From Nostoc sp. B(2019) (GTDB lineage Bacteria > Cyanobacteriota > Cyanobacteriia > Cyanobacteriales > Nostocaceae), in assembly GCF_010091925.1 (NCBI RefSeq), contig NZ_WVID01000002.1, positions 1 through 64,000 on the forward strand: 64,000 nucleotides of DNA. Direction: 5' to 3'. Position 1 is the first letter of the stretch. Every line of letters starts with the position of its first letter. The translations under genes and the position numbers were made by a program. Below, piece after piece: positions 35,702-44,843 of the stretch. The notes beneath the pieces are model-generated. The model was not told the DNA's origin, made no database searches, and was given only the letters and a program-made list of their open reading frames with translations.

Positions 35702-36415
35702 TCAAGGGTTAACATTAATTCGCCCACAACACACTAGTTTGCCTGGGATCAGCGTTAGTTCTTGAATATCGACATCTGAGCCGAGATCCAGATTGTACAT
35801 ACAACTACCCTCTAAGAGCGGTTCATGATTGGGCTTGATTGGGATGTGTGTTAATTGCAACTCATGACCATTGAGTAATTGTAAACCTACACAAATCTCC
35901 AGAGGTGTTGTTTGACTATTGTTGGCTCGGATGCCGCGCAGTATAATTTGCTTATTCTCAAGGAGAATTTTTTGCCAATTAATTGGTTGAAATTCTGGGA
36001 AATATTCTGGTAATAATTTAACCAGTACGTCATTGAAAGCAGTAGATAATAGGTCAGATGAGAGAGAAGCATTAAGATCCTTCTCGTCTATGGTTAATTC
36101 GCCAACTACCGATACTGTTTCTAACAGGCGTAGTGGCTGTCCTTTAAGTACTGAGCCAATATTTACCCGAATATTTTCTGCGACTATTTGTATTTGCGTA
36201 ACAAGAAGACCTTGATAAACTGCATGAGTAGCAAAAATAGATACCGAAGGAATACGTCCAGAAAGAATTTGGCGATCGCTTGCTCTAATCTCTACTTCCA
36301 GTTGAGATACTTGACTTACTTGGGTTCTCAACCAAAGTTTGAGCGCTGTTGTCAACACTTGCGTAATTACCCGGATCTTATTTGCGTTGATTGATGGGAA
36401 ATTTTGATCAGGCAT
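35702..36415 (-). CDS. DUF2993 (LmeA-like) protein
   Basis: A 237-residue protein with the DUF2993 pattern: VTQVLTTALKLWLRTQVSQVSQLEVEIRASDRQILSGRIPSV, VYQGLLVTQIQIVAENIRVNIGSVLKGQPLRLLE, and a C-terminal repeat of beta strands (LDLGSDVDIQELTLIPGKLVCCGRI). DUF2993 proteins are related to LmeA, a phospholipid-binding periplasmic protein of actinobacteria. No signal peptide is evident here. Role in cyanobacteria is unknown. It converges on cdsA. Confidence 0.8.
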   Translation of the reverse strand: MPDQNFPSINANKIRVITQVLTTALKLWLRTQVSQVSQLEVEIRASDRQILSGRIPSVSIFATHAVYQGLLVTQIQIVAENIRVNIGSVLKGQPLRLLETVSVVGELTIDEKDLNASLSSDLLSTAFNDVLVKLLPEYFPEFQPINWQKILLENKQIILRGIRANNSQTTPLEICVGLQLLNGHELQLTHIPIKPNHEPLLEGSCMYNLDLGSDVDIQELTLIPGKLVCCGRINVNP

Positions 36416-36549
36416 CTAACTACTCTATTTATAACTATTTGCTAAAAAGTCGAGAGAACTTAAACAAACCCTAAATGTAACATTTATGTCTACTTGTTAC
36501 AAAATGCAAATATCATGTAATTGTTAACAGAAAAATCAGCAATTTCCAC

Positions 36550-37365
36550 ATGGAGGCACGGTTACAAAAAATTCTTGCTCAGTGGGGTATTGCCTCACGT
36601 CGTGAAGCTGAAGAAATGATTCGGCAATCGCGTGTGCAAATAAATGGGGTATTTGCACATTTGGGTCAAAAAGTTGATCCCCAAAAAGATGCGATCGCAG
36701 TTGATGGTAAGCCTGTCTTTGAAAAGCAGCGTCCGGCTTTAATATATCTGTTGCTGCATAAACCAGCTGGCGTGGTTTCGACTTGCGACGACCCGCAGGG
36801 AAGGACGACAGTCCTGGATCTACTACCAAAAGAATTACGCGAAGGGTCAGGGATTCACCCAGTAGGGCGGCTAGATGTAGATTCCACAGGAGCCTTAATA
36901 CTCACAAATGACGGAGATCTGACATTTCGGCTAACCCATCCACGCCACAGTATTTCTAAGACATATCGTGTTTTGGTAAAAGGGCATCCCCCAAAGGCAA
37001 TACTGCAAATGTGGCGTCAGGGTGTGGTATTGGAGGGAAGAAAAACACGACCAGCCAAGGTACACCTGATAGAAAGTTTGGCTGATCAAAGCTTGTTAGA
37101 AATTGTTTTGCAGGAGGGAAGAAATCGCCAGATTCGCCGTATCGCCCAACAGTTGGGATACCCAGTTATCAAGCTGCATCGGACTGCCATAGGCCCAATT
37201 CAATTACAAAACCCGAAGGAACCCTTTTTAAACGAGGGTGACTATCGCTCCCTAAAAAATGATGAGATTCGCTTTTTGCAAGAGCAGATAAAGCAACCTA
37301 TTAAAGATTCAGCTGAGTTAAGGAGTGTAAAAAAGCATGAAATGGCTAAGAAAGAAGAAGAATAA
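36550..37365 (+). CDS. RsuA/RluB-type pseudouridine synthase
   Basis: A 271-residue protein. Residues 1-60 are an S4 RNA-binding domain (RLQKILAQWGIASRREAEEMI, VQINGVF). The catalytic motif GRLDVDSTGALILTNDG carries the nucleophilic Asp; KTYRVLVKG and EGRNRQIRRIAQQLGYPVIKLHRTAIGPI complete the family pattern. It modifies a uridine in rRNA, probably 23S (RluB-type) by length. Its 3' end overlaps the next gene by 29 bp, suggesting coupled translation. Confidence 0.88.
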   Translation: MEARLQKILAQWGIASRREAEEMIRQSRVQINGVFAHLGQKVDPQKDAIAVDGKPVFEKQRPALIYLLLHKPAGVVSTCDDPQGRTTVLDLLPKELREGSGIHPVGRLDVDSTGALILTNDGDLTFRLTHPRHSISKTYRVLVKGHPPKAILQMWRQGVVLEGRKTRPAKVHLIESLADQSLLEIVLQEGRNRQIRRIAQQLGYPVIKLHRTAIGPIQLQNPKEPFLNEGDYRSLKNDEIRFLQEQIKQPIKDSAELRSVKKHEMAKKEEE

Positions 37366-38152
37366 TGATCAGGCAGTACTTTCGTTAGAGCAGCAACGAT
37401 CTGAAAAGTTAGCAGAAATGGGCGCTCAACTTTGGGCATCGCGTCAAGAACAGGGTTTATCTCTAGAAGAAGTAGTTATATTAACAAAGATTCCCCGGCG
37501 GTTATTGCAGGCGATCGAAGAAGGTAATTTAAACGATTTGCCAGAACCAGTCTATATTCAGGGCTTTATCAGGCAATTCGCCGACGCATTGGGTTTTAAC
37601 GGAACAGAATTTGCTAGTACTTTTCCCATCAGTTCTCAACCAGTTAACTCCCAAGCTATTGGGAAAACTTCACCCCTCGCTCAATTACGTCCTATTCATC
37701 TTTACTTTCTTTATATATTCCTAATTTTATGCACTGTAAACGGCTTATCTCAGCTATTGAATAATGCCGCGCTACAAGCAAATAATAGTCAAAGCGAGCC
37801 AGATTCAGAAAAACAGTACGTTGCCAAACCAGAGCCAACACAACTAAAACAATCAGTGGAAGCCCAACCTGTCAGCGATACTCTCAGCAGTATCCAAGAG
37901 GTACAACCAGTACAGATTGGTGTCACATTGAAAGCATCATCTTGGATTCGTGTCGTAGCTGATGGCAAAACCGAGTTTGAGGGTACTCTCCCAGAGGGAA
38001 CTCGCCGCATCTGGAAAGCACGAGAGCAACTGACGGTGAAAACTGATAATGCTGGTGGTGTTTTAATGAGTGTTAATCAGCAGAAAGCCAAGGAAATGGG
38101 AGAGCCAGGGAAAGTAGAAGAAATCAAGATTGCTGCTAAGCCTAGACCTTGA
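37337..38152 (+). CDS. RodZ-like protein (HTH, membrane segment, DUF4115)
   Basis: A 271-residue protein. Cytoplasmic HTH_25 domain about residues 25-90 (GAQLWASRQEQGLSLEEVVILTKIPRRLLQAIEEGNLNDLPEPVYIQGFIRQFADALG), one membrane helix (about 116-136, LYFLYIFLILCTVNGL), a Gln/Pro/Ser linker and a C-terminal DUF4115 beta domain (ASSWIRVVADGKTEFEGTLPEG). This is the RodZ layout, which links MreB filaments to cell-wall synthesis. It overlaps the preceding rRNA-modification gene. Confidence 0.85.
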   Translation: MKWLRKKKNNDQAVLSLEQQRSEKLAEMGAQLWASRQEQGLSLEEVVILTKIPRRLLQAIEEGNLNDLPEPVYIQGFIRQFADALGFNGTEFASTFPISSQPVNSQAIGKTSPLAQLRPIHLYFLYIFLILCTVNGLSQLLNNAALQANNSQSEPDSEKQYVAKPEPTQLKQSVEAQPVSDTLSSIQEVQPVQIGVTLKASSWIRVVADGKTEFEGTLPEGTRRIWKAREQLTVKTDNAGGVLMSVNQQKAKEMGEPGKVEEIKIAAKPRP

Positions 38153-38177
38153 AATATAGGGCATGGGGCATGGGGGA

Positions 38178-38220
38178 GGCAGTTGCTCCACTTGGGGTTT
38201 CCCCAAGTGGAGCAACTGCC
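38178..38220. repeat. Perfect 20-bp inverted repeat (hairpin) between rodZ-like gene and malQ
   Basis: Arms 38178-38197 and 38201-38220 are perfectly complementary over 20 bp with a TTT loop; left arm GGCAGTTGCTCCACTTGGGG. It lies between convergent genes and can terminate both. Degenerate relatives are at 34081-34155, so it is also a dispersed element. Confidence 0.9.
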
Positions 38221-38266
38221 GTCATTGAGCATCAGTTAAACCTCATCTTCTCCAGTTCCCCCAGCC

Positions 38267-39775
38267 TTATTGTGCTTGCGGTGCGCGTCCATTGAGTTTG
38301 GTAAGAACTTTCAAGCGATCGCCTAATTCTTCTGTCAAAGCTGACGCTTGATAGCGCCACTCCCAGTTGCCCTCAGCAACGCCAGGAAAATTCATCCGCG
38401 TTTCGTTTCCCAATCCCAAAACATCTTGCAAAGGAATAATCGCTTGATTAGCTATGGAACTTAAAGCTAGTCGAATTAAATCCCAGTGAATCCCTTCAGG
38501 ACTGATACAACCTAAATAAAGCAGCAAGTTTTGCTTTTCGTAGTCACTAGCTGTATTGAACCAGCCAATTGTCGTGTCGTTGTCGTGAGTCCCGGTATAA
38601 ACTACAGCATTTCGCGGGTAGTTGAACGGTAAAAATGGATTATCAGGATCAGAACCAAAGGCAAACTGCAAAACTTTCATACCCGGAAATTCATACTTGT
38701 CTCGTAGGGCATCCACCTCTGGGGTAATTACTCCCAAATCTTCTGCTAAGACGGGTAGCTTACCCAACTTTTGCTTAATAACTTCAAAAAAAGCTTCTCC
38801 AGGCGCTTCTACCCATTCTCCATTGACAGCTGTTTCTTCTCCTTGGGGCACAGACCAATAAGCTTCAAAGCCACGGAAATGGTCAATGCGGATAATATCT
38901 ACATAATCCAGCATCGCCTCAAAACGCTGCACCCACCACTTAAAGTCCTGTTTTTGCAATTTCTCCCAGTTATAAACTGGGTTGCCCCACAACTGGCCTG
39001 TAGAGCTAAAGTAATCTGGTGGGACTCCTGCCATTTGCGCGGCTTCTCCAGTCTCTTCATCTAAACAAAAGATGTCAGGATGCGCCCACACATCGGCACT
39101 ATCATGAGCGACGTAGATGGGGATATCGCCGATAATATCTATACCACGCATGTTGGCGTAGCTTTTGAGGTCTGACCATTGCCGGAAAAACTCAAATTGG
39201 ATGAATTTGTAATAAAAGATTTCTCCATTGAGCCGACGTTGTACCTGATCTAATGCTTGCGGTTCACGCTTGACAAGTTCTGGTTCCCATGCATGCCAGC
39301 TTGCACCGTCATTGGCATCTTTCAGCGTCATAAATAAGGCATAATTATCTAGCCAATAGGCTTTGCTATCGCAAAACCCTGCAAATTCTTTCTGCTGTAT
39401 GGGTGTAGCATGATTTCTAAAGTTTTCACAAGCTTTTTTCAGTAGTCCAATCTTAATTGGTACAACCTGCTCGAAATCTACCTTTTCCGTTGGAAATGCT
39501 GGTAAGTTAGCAAAGTCTTCTTCAGCCAGTAAACCCTCTTCTAGCAGTTTCTCCGGGCTAATCATCAGGGGGTTTCCTGCCATTGCCGAGTAGCACATAT
39601 ACGGAGAATTACCGTATCCAGTGGGGCCTAAGGGTAAAACTTGCCAATATTGTTGATGGCTATCTTTGAGAAAGTCAATGAAGCGATAGGCTTCTAAGCC
39701 TAAATCTCCAATGCCAAATCGACTGGGAAAGGAAGTGGGATGCAGCAAAATACCGCTTGATCTAGGAAAAGGCAT
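38267..39775 (-). CDS. malQ: 4-alpha-glucanotransferase (amylomaltase)
   Basis: A 502-residue GH77 enzyme that transfers alpha-1,4-glucan segments in glycogen and maltodextrin metabolism. Seen: GILLHPTSFPSRFGIGDLG, WQVLPLGPTGYGNSPY, GIDIIGDIPIYVAHDSADVWAHP (catalytic-domain strand), VDIIRIDHFRGFEAYW (nucleophile Asp in RIDHF), VLAEDLGVITPEV (acid/base Glu), and YTGTHDNDT. Length and motifs are complete. It is monocistronic. Confidence 0.96.
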   Translation of the reverse strand: MPFPRSSGILLHPTSFPSRFGIGDLGLEAYRFIDFLKDSHQQYWQVLPLGPTGYGNSPYMCYSAMAGNPLMISPEKLLEEGLLAEEDFANLPAFPTEKVDFEQVVPIKIGLLKKACENFRNHATPIQQKEFAGFCDSKAYWLDNYALFMTLKDANDGASWHAWEPELVKREPQALDQVQRRLNGEIFYYKFIQFEFFRQWSDLKSYANMRGIDIIGDIPIYVAHDSADVWAHPDIFCLDEETGEAAQMAGVPPDYFSSTGQLWGNPVYNWEKLQKQDFKWWVQRFEAMLDYVDIIRIDHFRGFEAYWSVPQGEETAVNGEWVEAPGEAFFEVIKQKLGKLPVLAEDLGVITPEVDALRDKYEFPGMKVLQFAFGSDPDNPFLPFNYPRNAVVYTGTHDNDTTIGWFNTASDYEKQNLLLYLGCISPEGIHWDLIRLALSSIANQAIIPLQDVLGLGNETRMNFPGVAEGNWEWRYQASALTEELGDRLKVLTKLNGRAPQAQ

Positions 39776-39930
39776 ATTTAACCTGAATGTATGGGAGAGA
39801 GCGATTGTTTAAACGACACGCTACGCGATCGCCCAAGGGGCAGTGGCAAAGCCAATCGCATCGAATTTATCACGGAACAGTATTTGCAGGGTAAATCAAG
39901 TAAACTCATCTTGATTGTCATTTGTTGGTG

Positions 39931-39958
39931 ATGACCAATGACCAATGACTAATGACCA
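39931..39958. repeat. Four tandem STRR heptamers upstream of Nudix gene
   Basis: ATGACCA, ATGACCA, ATGACTA, ATGACCA in perfect register, ending 13 nt before the Nudix start codon at 39972. It lies where the ribosome-binding site would be expected. Confidence 0.85.
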
Positions 39959-39971
39959 ATGAGTAATTACT

Positions 39972-40403
39972 ATGACTTACCGAAATCCTGCACCGACAGT
40001 TGATATCATCATTGAACTAGTAGATCGACCTCATCGGCCAATAGTGTTAATTGAAAGACATAATCTACCCCTAGGTTGGGCTATACCGGGTGGTTTTGTA
40101 GATTATGGGGAACGGGTGGAAGTGGCGGCACAGCGGGAAGCTGAGGAAGAAACGGGTTTGCAGGTGGAATTAGTTGAACAATTACTGGTGTATTCTGACC
40201 CCAGTCGTGATCCGCGCAAGCATACAATTAGTATTGTGTTTTTGGCAACGGCGATGGGAAAACCTCAAGCTGGGGATGACGCTAAGGGTGTAGGCATTTT
40301 TGAGTCTTGGTGTGTGCCTGAGAATTTATGTTTTGACCATGACAAGATTCTGCGGGATTATTGGCGGTATCGGCATTATGGGATACGTCCGAGGTTGAGT
40401 TAA
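39972..40403 (+). CDS. Nudix hydrolase
   Basis: A 143-residue protein with a full Nudix box, [26 protein letters not shown], preceded by [17 protein letters not shown] and followed by [19 protein letters not shown]. The order resembles ADP-ribose pyrophosphatase-like Nudix enzymes. The ATG at 39972 follows heptamer repeats, so its ribosome-binding site is weak (only GAG). Substrate is not predictable. Confidence 0.87.
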   Translation: MTYRNPAPTVDIIIELVDRPHRPIVLIERHNLPLGWAIPGGFVDYGERVEVAAQREAEEETGLQVELVEQLLVYSDPSRDPRKHTISIVFLATAMGKPQAGDDAKGVGIFESWCVPENLCFDHDKILRDYWRYRHYGIRPRLS

Positions 40404-40404
40404 G

Positions 40405-40545
40405 AGTCGCCAAGACGCCAAGGACGCAGAGAAGGAACCAAAGGACGCGTACTCCTACGGAGAAGCAAGCTACGTGCAGTGTATCGTAAAGCCTGCGGCA
40501 TAGCTCGCTTAGGGCGCAGCCTCTCGTAGAGAAGAGAAGGAAGAG
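40405..40545. repeat. Dispersed repeat cluster (CGCCAAGACGC type plus palindromic type)
   Basis: CGCCAAGACGCCAAGGACGCAGAG (40407 onward) is a dispersed cyanobacterial repeat with a relative at about 41498-41520. It is followed by GTACTCCTACGGAGAAGCAAGCTACG and GGGCGCAGCCTCTCGTAGAGAAG, units also found at 48.6, 56.2, 57.4 and 57.9 kb. Confidence 0.7.
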
Positions 40546-40622
40546 GGGAGAAGATATCTGGAATTTCCCAACATACACTTTGCGTAAACGTTCTGTAGAA
40601 ATCGGTTGGTGTTGGGAAGATG

Positions 40623-41066
40623 TCAAAGCCAAGACTCTAGCGCTAAGGCTTGCACCTGTTGTATCCTTTGAAAATCGCTGTCCCTTGAGACGACGGTGAG
40701 GTTATGGTGCAGAGCAGTTGATGCTATCCACAAGTCGTTATCGCTAAAACCCAAATCTTGAACTGTAAACTTTCTACGCTTTACTTTGTCTTTGGGGCCA
40801 AAATACTCGACAATTTCTCCTTTGAGGCTACCGTAAACATCGGCAACCCCTCCACTAATGGGATAAAGGTCAATAGCTTGCAAAAAAGTTCTGACAAAGC
40901 GAAGATTTGCTTCTTGTTGAGAAGACTTTTGCACCATGTAAAGAAGTTCACCTTGCACAATAACGCTAGTTGCAATCCCTAAACCGATGTGTTCTTGTAA
41001 CAGACGAATGACGTTTGTTTCTCCAAAAATTATCCGACTACAATGGTTGGTATCTAGGAGGTACAT
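40623..41066 (-). CDS. vapC: PIN-domain toxin, VapC-type
   Basis: A 147-residue PIN-domain protein: MYLLDTNHCS (first Asp), VIVQGELLYMV (Glu), DLGFSDNDLWIASTALHHNLTVVSRDSDFQRI (third and fourth acids). These acidic residues bind metal for RNA cleavage; VapC toxins typically cut tRNA or rRNA. It lies 2 nt after the end of a 102-residue partner gene, the normal antitoxin-toxin order. Confidence 0.85.
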   Translation of the reverse strand: MYLLDTNHCSRIIFGETNVIRLLQEHIGLGIATSVIVQGELLYMVQKSSQQEANLRFVRTFLQAIDLYPISGGVADVYGSLKGEIVEYFGPKDKVKRRKFTVQDLGFSDNDLWIASTALHHNLTVVSRDSDFQRIQQVQALALESWL

Positions 41067-41068
41067 TA

Positions 41069-41377
41069 CTAAAATTCAGATGGGGAACGGGTTTCGTAAA
41101 CAAGCTGCAAGCACTCCTCAAAATCATCACCTTGCCAGGTTCCGGCAAATTTTAGCAAGTCTTCTGCTTTAGAGCCTCTAAGAATTGGTGTTGCTTCCTG
41201 TATTTCCGGTTTCGTTTTATGACTGGAAGTATCATCATTTTTTTCCGTTGAAAGGTCAAGAGATATTTCCTCGGTTCCTGGTTTTGTTTTAAGAAAACGC
41301 AAAAAATCTAGCGTTTGGGCTAGTAGAACATCTGAGGACGATTCAATTTCTTGGAGCAGTAGTTCTTTAATATTCAT
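41069..41377 (-). CDS. Putative VapB-type antitoxin partner
   Basis: A 102-residue protein. The N-terminal part (MNIKELLLQEIESSSDVLLAQTLDFLRFLK) resembles DUF2281-like small antitoxins, and the C-terminal part (ILRGSKAEDLLKFAGTWQGDDFEECLQLVYETR) resembles toxin-wrapping segments of VapB-like antitoxins. No clear AbrB or RHH DNA-binding domain is seen. Placement directly before the PIN toxin supports the role. Confidence 0.7.
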   Translation of the reverse strand: MNIKELLLQEIESSSDVLLAQTLDFLRFLKTKPGTEEISLDLSTEKNDDTSSHKTKPEIQEATPILRGSKAEDLLKFAGTWQGDDFEECLQLVYETRSPSEF

Positions 41378-41593
41378 TCTGGTTTATTCATAAATGATGT
41401 TTTGCAGCCTGTCGTAACAGTATTATACGAGTGCGATCAAGGTGCTGACCTGACAGCATTATGGGATACGTCCGAATTGGGGTAGAGGAACGAACCGCCA
41501 AGACGCAAAGGGCGCAAAGTAGGAGAGGAGAGGAATACCTGTGACACAATTTTTTTGTGATTATACTGTGTCAGTGGTATTTAAAGGTGCATT

Positions 41594-42500
41594 ATGGATG
41601 CTGAGGAATTTTTGGAGAAATACGCAGCAGGGGGACGACAGTTTACTAAAAATCGTCAAGGCATAGACCTTAAAGGTGCAGACCTAAGTGAGATAGACCT
41701 ATCTAATGCAAATTGGTATGGAGCAAATTTGAGTGAGGCAACCCTTACTAGGGCAAAACTGAATAATACTAGCCTCAGTAGAGCATCTTTAACAAATGCA
41801 AATTTGAGTGGGATAGAAGGTTCTTCAATCAATCTTAGTTGGACAGACCTCAATGGTGCTGACTTAAGTTGGTCAATTCTGAATAGCGCAAATTTGAATT
41901 ATGCAAACTTAGAACAGGCAAACCTGACAGGTGTAAACCTAAGTAGTGCAAAATTAATCTATGCAAATCTAGATACAGCGATTTTAAGTGGAGCAAATCT
42001 TAGTGGTGCAGACCTGACCTACGGCTTCCTTAGCTGAAGCTAATCTCAGTAAAGCTAATCTAACTAAGGCAGATTTGAGTGAGGCGTACTTAACTGGATC
42101 TGACTTAACTCTGGCAAACTTAAATGAGGCAAAATTGAAAAGTGCCAAACTTCAAGGAGCCAGACTTCATAGAGCGAATCTGAACCAAGTTGATCTCTCA
42201 GGCATGAATTTGGCTGATATAGATTTTACAGCAGCATCTCTTCAAAGTACAAACCTTAGAAAAGCATTTCTCCAAGGAGCGAATTTAGAAAGAGTCAATC
42301 TGCGATGGGCAAATTTAATCAAGGCAGATTTAGATGGAGCAAACTTGAGAAGGGCTGATTTAACTGGAGCTAATATTTACGGAGCAACCTTTAAAGATGC
42401 AGACCTGACTGGTGCGATAATGCCTGATGGAGAGGTTTATAAACGGATCGCCTCTGAAATGGAAATCGGTCAACAGGAAGCATCATTAAAGAAAGTGATA
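41594..42500 (+). pseudogene. Pentapeptide-repeat protein gene, split by a frameshift
   Basis: Pentapeptide repeats of the A(D/N)Lxx type run from residue about 22 (GIDLKGADLSEIDLSNANW) to GADLTY at 42008-42022, where the frame ends 15 nt later (TGA 42035-42037). One base further (from 42024) the repeats continue in perfect pentad register: [25 protein letters not shown] and on to [10 protein letters not shown]-like end near 42425. So one extra base (about 42023) splits a single quadrilateral beta-helix protein. The second part has no stop and runs in frame into ridA. Confidence 0.8.
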
Positions 42501-42503
42501 TCT

Positions 42504-42893
42504 ATGACTCGTAAAGTAATTCGTACTGATAACGCACCGGCTCCAGTGGGCCCTTATAATCAAGCGATCGCGGCTTCTGGTCAATTAGTATTTGTAGCTG
42601 GACAAATTGCAATTGATCCTCGCCTCGGTGATGTCGTTTACACTGATGACGTCAAAAAGCAAACTGAGCAGGTAATGGCTAATCTGGAAGCTATCTTGAC
42701 AGCAGCAGGTGCAACTTTCCAAAATGTGGTAAAAACCACTGTATTTTTAGCTGATATGAATGATTTTGCCGCAGTAAACGCGGTTTATGCCAAATATTTC
42801 CCCGAAGATACAGCCCCAGCGCGTGCTTGTGTTCAGGTGTCGCGTTTGCCTAAAGATGTGTTGGTAGAGATTGAGGCGATCGCAGTGATTTGA
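42504..42893 (+). CDS. ridA: RidA family enamine/imine deaminase
   Basis: A 129-residue protein, full RidA (YjgF/YER057c/UK114) length from the ATG at 42504 ([23 protein letters not shown]). [45 protein letters not shown] and [22 protein letters not shown] are the family signature with the catalytic Arg. It hydrolyses reactive 2-aminoacrylate-type intermediates. The frame is open upstream into the pentapeptide repeats (from 42024 or the ATG at 42075), so a fused protein is also possible. Confidence 0.92.
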   Translation: MTRKVIRTDNAPAPVGPYNQAIAASGQLVFVAGQIAIDPRLGDVVYTDDVKKQTEQVMANLEAILTAAGATFQNVVKTTVFLADMNDFAAVNAVYAKYFPEDTAPARACVQVSRLPKDVLVEIEAIAVI

Positions 42894-42956
42894 TCGTTGG
42901 TCATCAGCTGAACAGTAAAAGGAGTGTATAGCAGTTGACTTTAGAAATTTATATAT

Positions 42957-42991
42957 AAAGGCACAACAACGTTGTTGTGCCTTTTGCTTTT
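42957..42991. terminator. Bidirectional Rho-independent terminator between ridA and pstB
   Basis: A perfect 28-nt palindrome (AAAGGCACAACAAC / GTTGTTGTGCCTTT, 42957-42984), followed on the + strand by TGCTTTTT. It is 64 nt after ridA and 94 nt after the convergent pstB end. Confidence 0.85.
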
Positions 42992-43077
42992 TATATCTAA
43001 AAATCTGTAAAACCTGCGTAATACGATTTTAGATTGTGTTCGCGTAGCGTCTCAAAGAGAAAAAGTTAATGAAATCT

Positions 43078-43884
43078 TTATCCAAATCTGCCACTGACGT
43101 AATCTCGCGTATCTTCCTGCTTAGGATTGTTGAAAATCGTTTCTGTCGAGTCGTATTCTACTAAGAAGCCAATACGACCTCCTGTATCTGTAGACCGAAC
43201 GTTGAAAAAGGCAGTTTTATCAGAAACCCGCGCAGCTTGCTGCATATTATGGGTGACGATGACAATCGTGTATTGCTCTTTAAGTTCGTGAATCAATTCT
43301 TCAACCCGCAACGTGGATATGGGGTCAAGAGCAGCACAAGGTTCATCCATCAATATAACCTCTGGTTGAACTGCGATCGCGCGAGCAATACATAGCCGCT
43401 GTTGCTGTCCACCAGATAAAGCCGAGCCACTTTGGCGTAGTTTATCTTTTACTTCATCCCACAAAGCTGCTTGCCGTAGACTCCGTTCTACCAGTTCATC
43501 CATATTACCTTTGTAGCCATTGATTTTGGCTCCAAAAGCAATATTGTCATAAATTGATTTTGGAAACGGGTTTGGTCTTTGAAACACCATCCCAATCCGC
43601 CGACGCACCTCTACAGGATCAATCTCGGTTGCATACAAGTTTTTATTGTAAAAAAATATCTTACCTTCTGCCCGAAATGAATCAATCAGGTCGTTGAGAC
43701 GGTTATAGCATCGTATCAAAGTACTTTTGCCACAACCAGAGGGGCCAATAAAGGCTGTCACCTGATTTTTTGGAATATCTAGCCAAATATTTTGTAAGGC
43801 TAAAAACTTGCCGTAGTAAACGTTGAGATTTTCTGTGCGTAAAACGGTCTCAGTGTCATTCACTGTACTGATGTTAGTAGCCAT
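43078..43884 (-). CDS. pstB: Phosphate ABC transporter ATP-binding protein
   Basis: A 268-residue ATPase. Walker [10 protein letters not shown] (47-55), signature LSGGQQQR (156-163), Walker B VILMDEP (176-182), and switch His in [11 protein letters not shown]. The family-specific stretch [20 protein letters not shown] is present. It drives phosphate uptake with PstA and PstC. It is last of four pst genes on this strand (pstS, pstC, pstA, pstB). Confidence 0.97.
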   Translation of the reverse strand: MATNISTVNDTETVLRTENLNVYYGKFLALQNIWLDIPKNQVTAFIGPSGCGKSTLIRCYNRLNDLIDSFRAEGKIFFYNKNLYATEIDPVEVRRRIGMVFQRPNPFPKSIYDNIAFGAKINGYKGNMDELVERSLRQAALWDEVKDKLRQSGSALSGGQQQRLCIARAIAVQPEVILMDEPCAALDPISTLRVEELIHELKEQYTIVIVTHNMQQAARVSDKTAFFNVRSTDTGGRIGFLVEYDSTETIFNNPKQEDTRDYVSGRFG

Positions 43885-43941
43885 AAAGTAAGTCTAGTAT
43901 TAGTTGTAGCTATGAAAATTCGCCCTGGGAATGTTATTTAA

Positions 43942-44823
43942 TTAAACTTTTTTGCGAGTTGCCCAACGAGCGATGATACTTGTGATTAGAACCATCAATA
44001 CTAAGATTAAAGAGGCTGCCCAAGCTAGTGACTGCCAATTTTTAAACGGAGAAATAGCGTATCTGTAAACCAAAACAGCAAGAGAAGCTGTGGGTCGAAA
44101 TAAGCTATCGGGCCAGAAGTTGGAAAATAAAGCTGTAAACAGCAAAGGTGCAGTTTCTCCAGATGCTCTAGCGATCGCCAACGTTGACCCAGTTACAATT
44201 GCTGGTAAAGCTGCTGGCAATACAACTTGACTCACTGTTTGAAAGTTAGTCGCTCCTAACCCCACAGATGCTTGTCGCAAATCATCCGACACTAACTGCA
44301 AAGCTTCATCAGTGGTTCGCAAAATAATTGGCAACATCAAAATTGCCAGCGCAAACCCTCCACCTAGAGCTGAATATGAGCCTAAGTTGAGTCTTACTAA
44401 TGTTAAAACTACAATCCCATAGGCAAATACCCCAGCAATAATTGAGGGAACTCCACTGAGAACGTTAGCGGCAAAACGTATCCATCTAGCTACTTGACCA
44501 GAACTAAATTCTGTGATGTATATTGCCCCTAAAACACCCAAAGGAATGCTAATTAGCGCCCCAATCCCTACCATTAATAGGGTTCCCAAGATTGCATTAC
44601 CAAAGCCCCCACCCTGTTGTAAAGCTTTTGGTGGTAGTTCAACAAACACGCTGGGACTCAGAGTGCTGAAGCCTTGAATAATGACGTAAGAAAGCACTGC
44701 TAGCAAAGGTATCAGTGCCAACGCTCCGCAGGTAAATGCTACTACAGTCATCACTGTGTTAAACAGCGTCCGGGGAGACATGGCGGAGCGAGTTAGACTG
44801 CGCTCTGGAAAACTAGAAGACAT
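43942..44823 (-). CDS. pstA: Phosphate ABC transporter permease PstA
   Basis: A 293-residue permease with about six membrane helices. The ATG at 44823 (MSSSFPERSLTRS) is preferred to a TTG five codons upstream. The EAA loop is LVSDDLRQASVGLGATNFQTVSQVVLPAALPAIVTG; RFAANVLSGVPSIIAGVFAYG is typical for PstA. It forms the phosphate channel with PstC (20-nt spacer). Confidence 0.96.
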   Translation of the reverse strand: MSSSFPERSLTRSAMSPRTLFNTVMTVVAFTCGALALIPLLAVLSYVIIQGFSTLSPSVFVELPPKALQQGGGFGNAILGTLLMVGIGALISIPLGVLGAIYITEFSSGQVARWIRFAANVLSGVPSIIAGVFAYGIVVLTLVRLNLGSYSALGGGFALAILMLPIILRTTDEALQLVSDDLRQASVGLGATNFQTVSQVVLPAALPAIVTGSTLAIARASGETAPLLFTALFSNFWPDSLFRPTASLAVLVYRYAISPFKNWQSLAWAASLILVLMVLITSIIARWATRKKV

Positions 44824-44843
44824 AAATTCAACCCACAACTACG

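Noticed and set aside
40987-41172. Short + strand frame across the vapBC junction
   Set aside because: It overlaps both toxin and antitoxin genes antisense and has no start signal.
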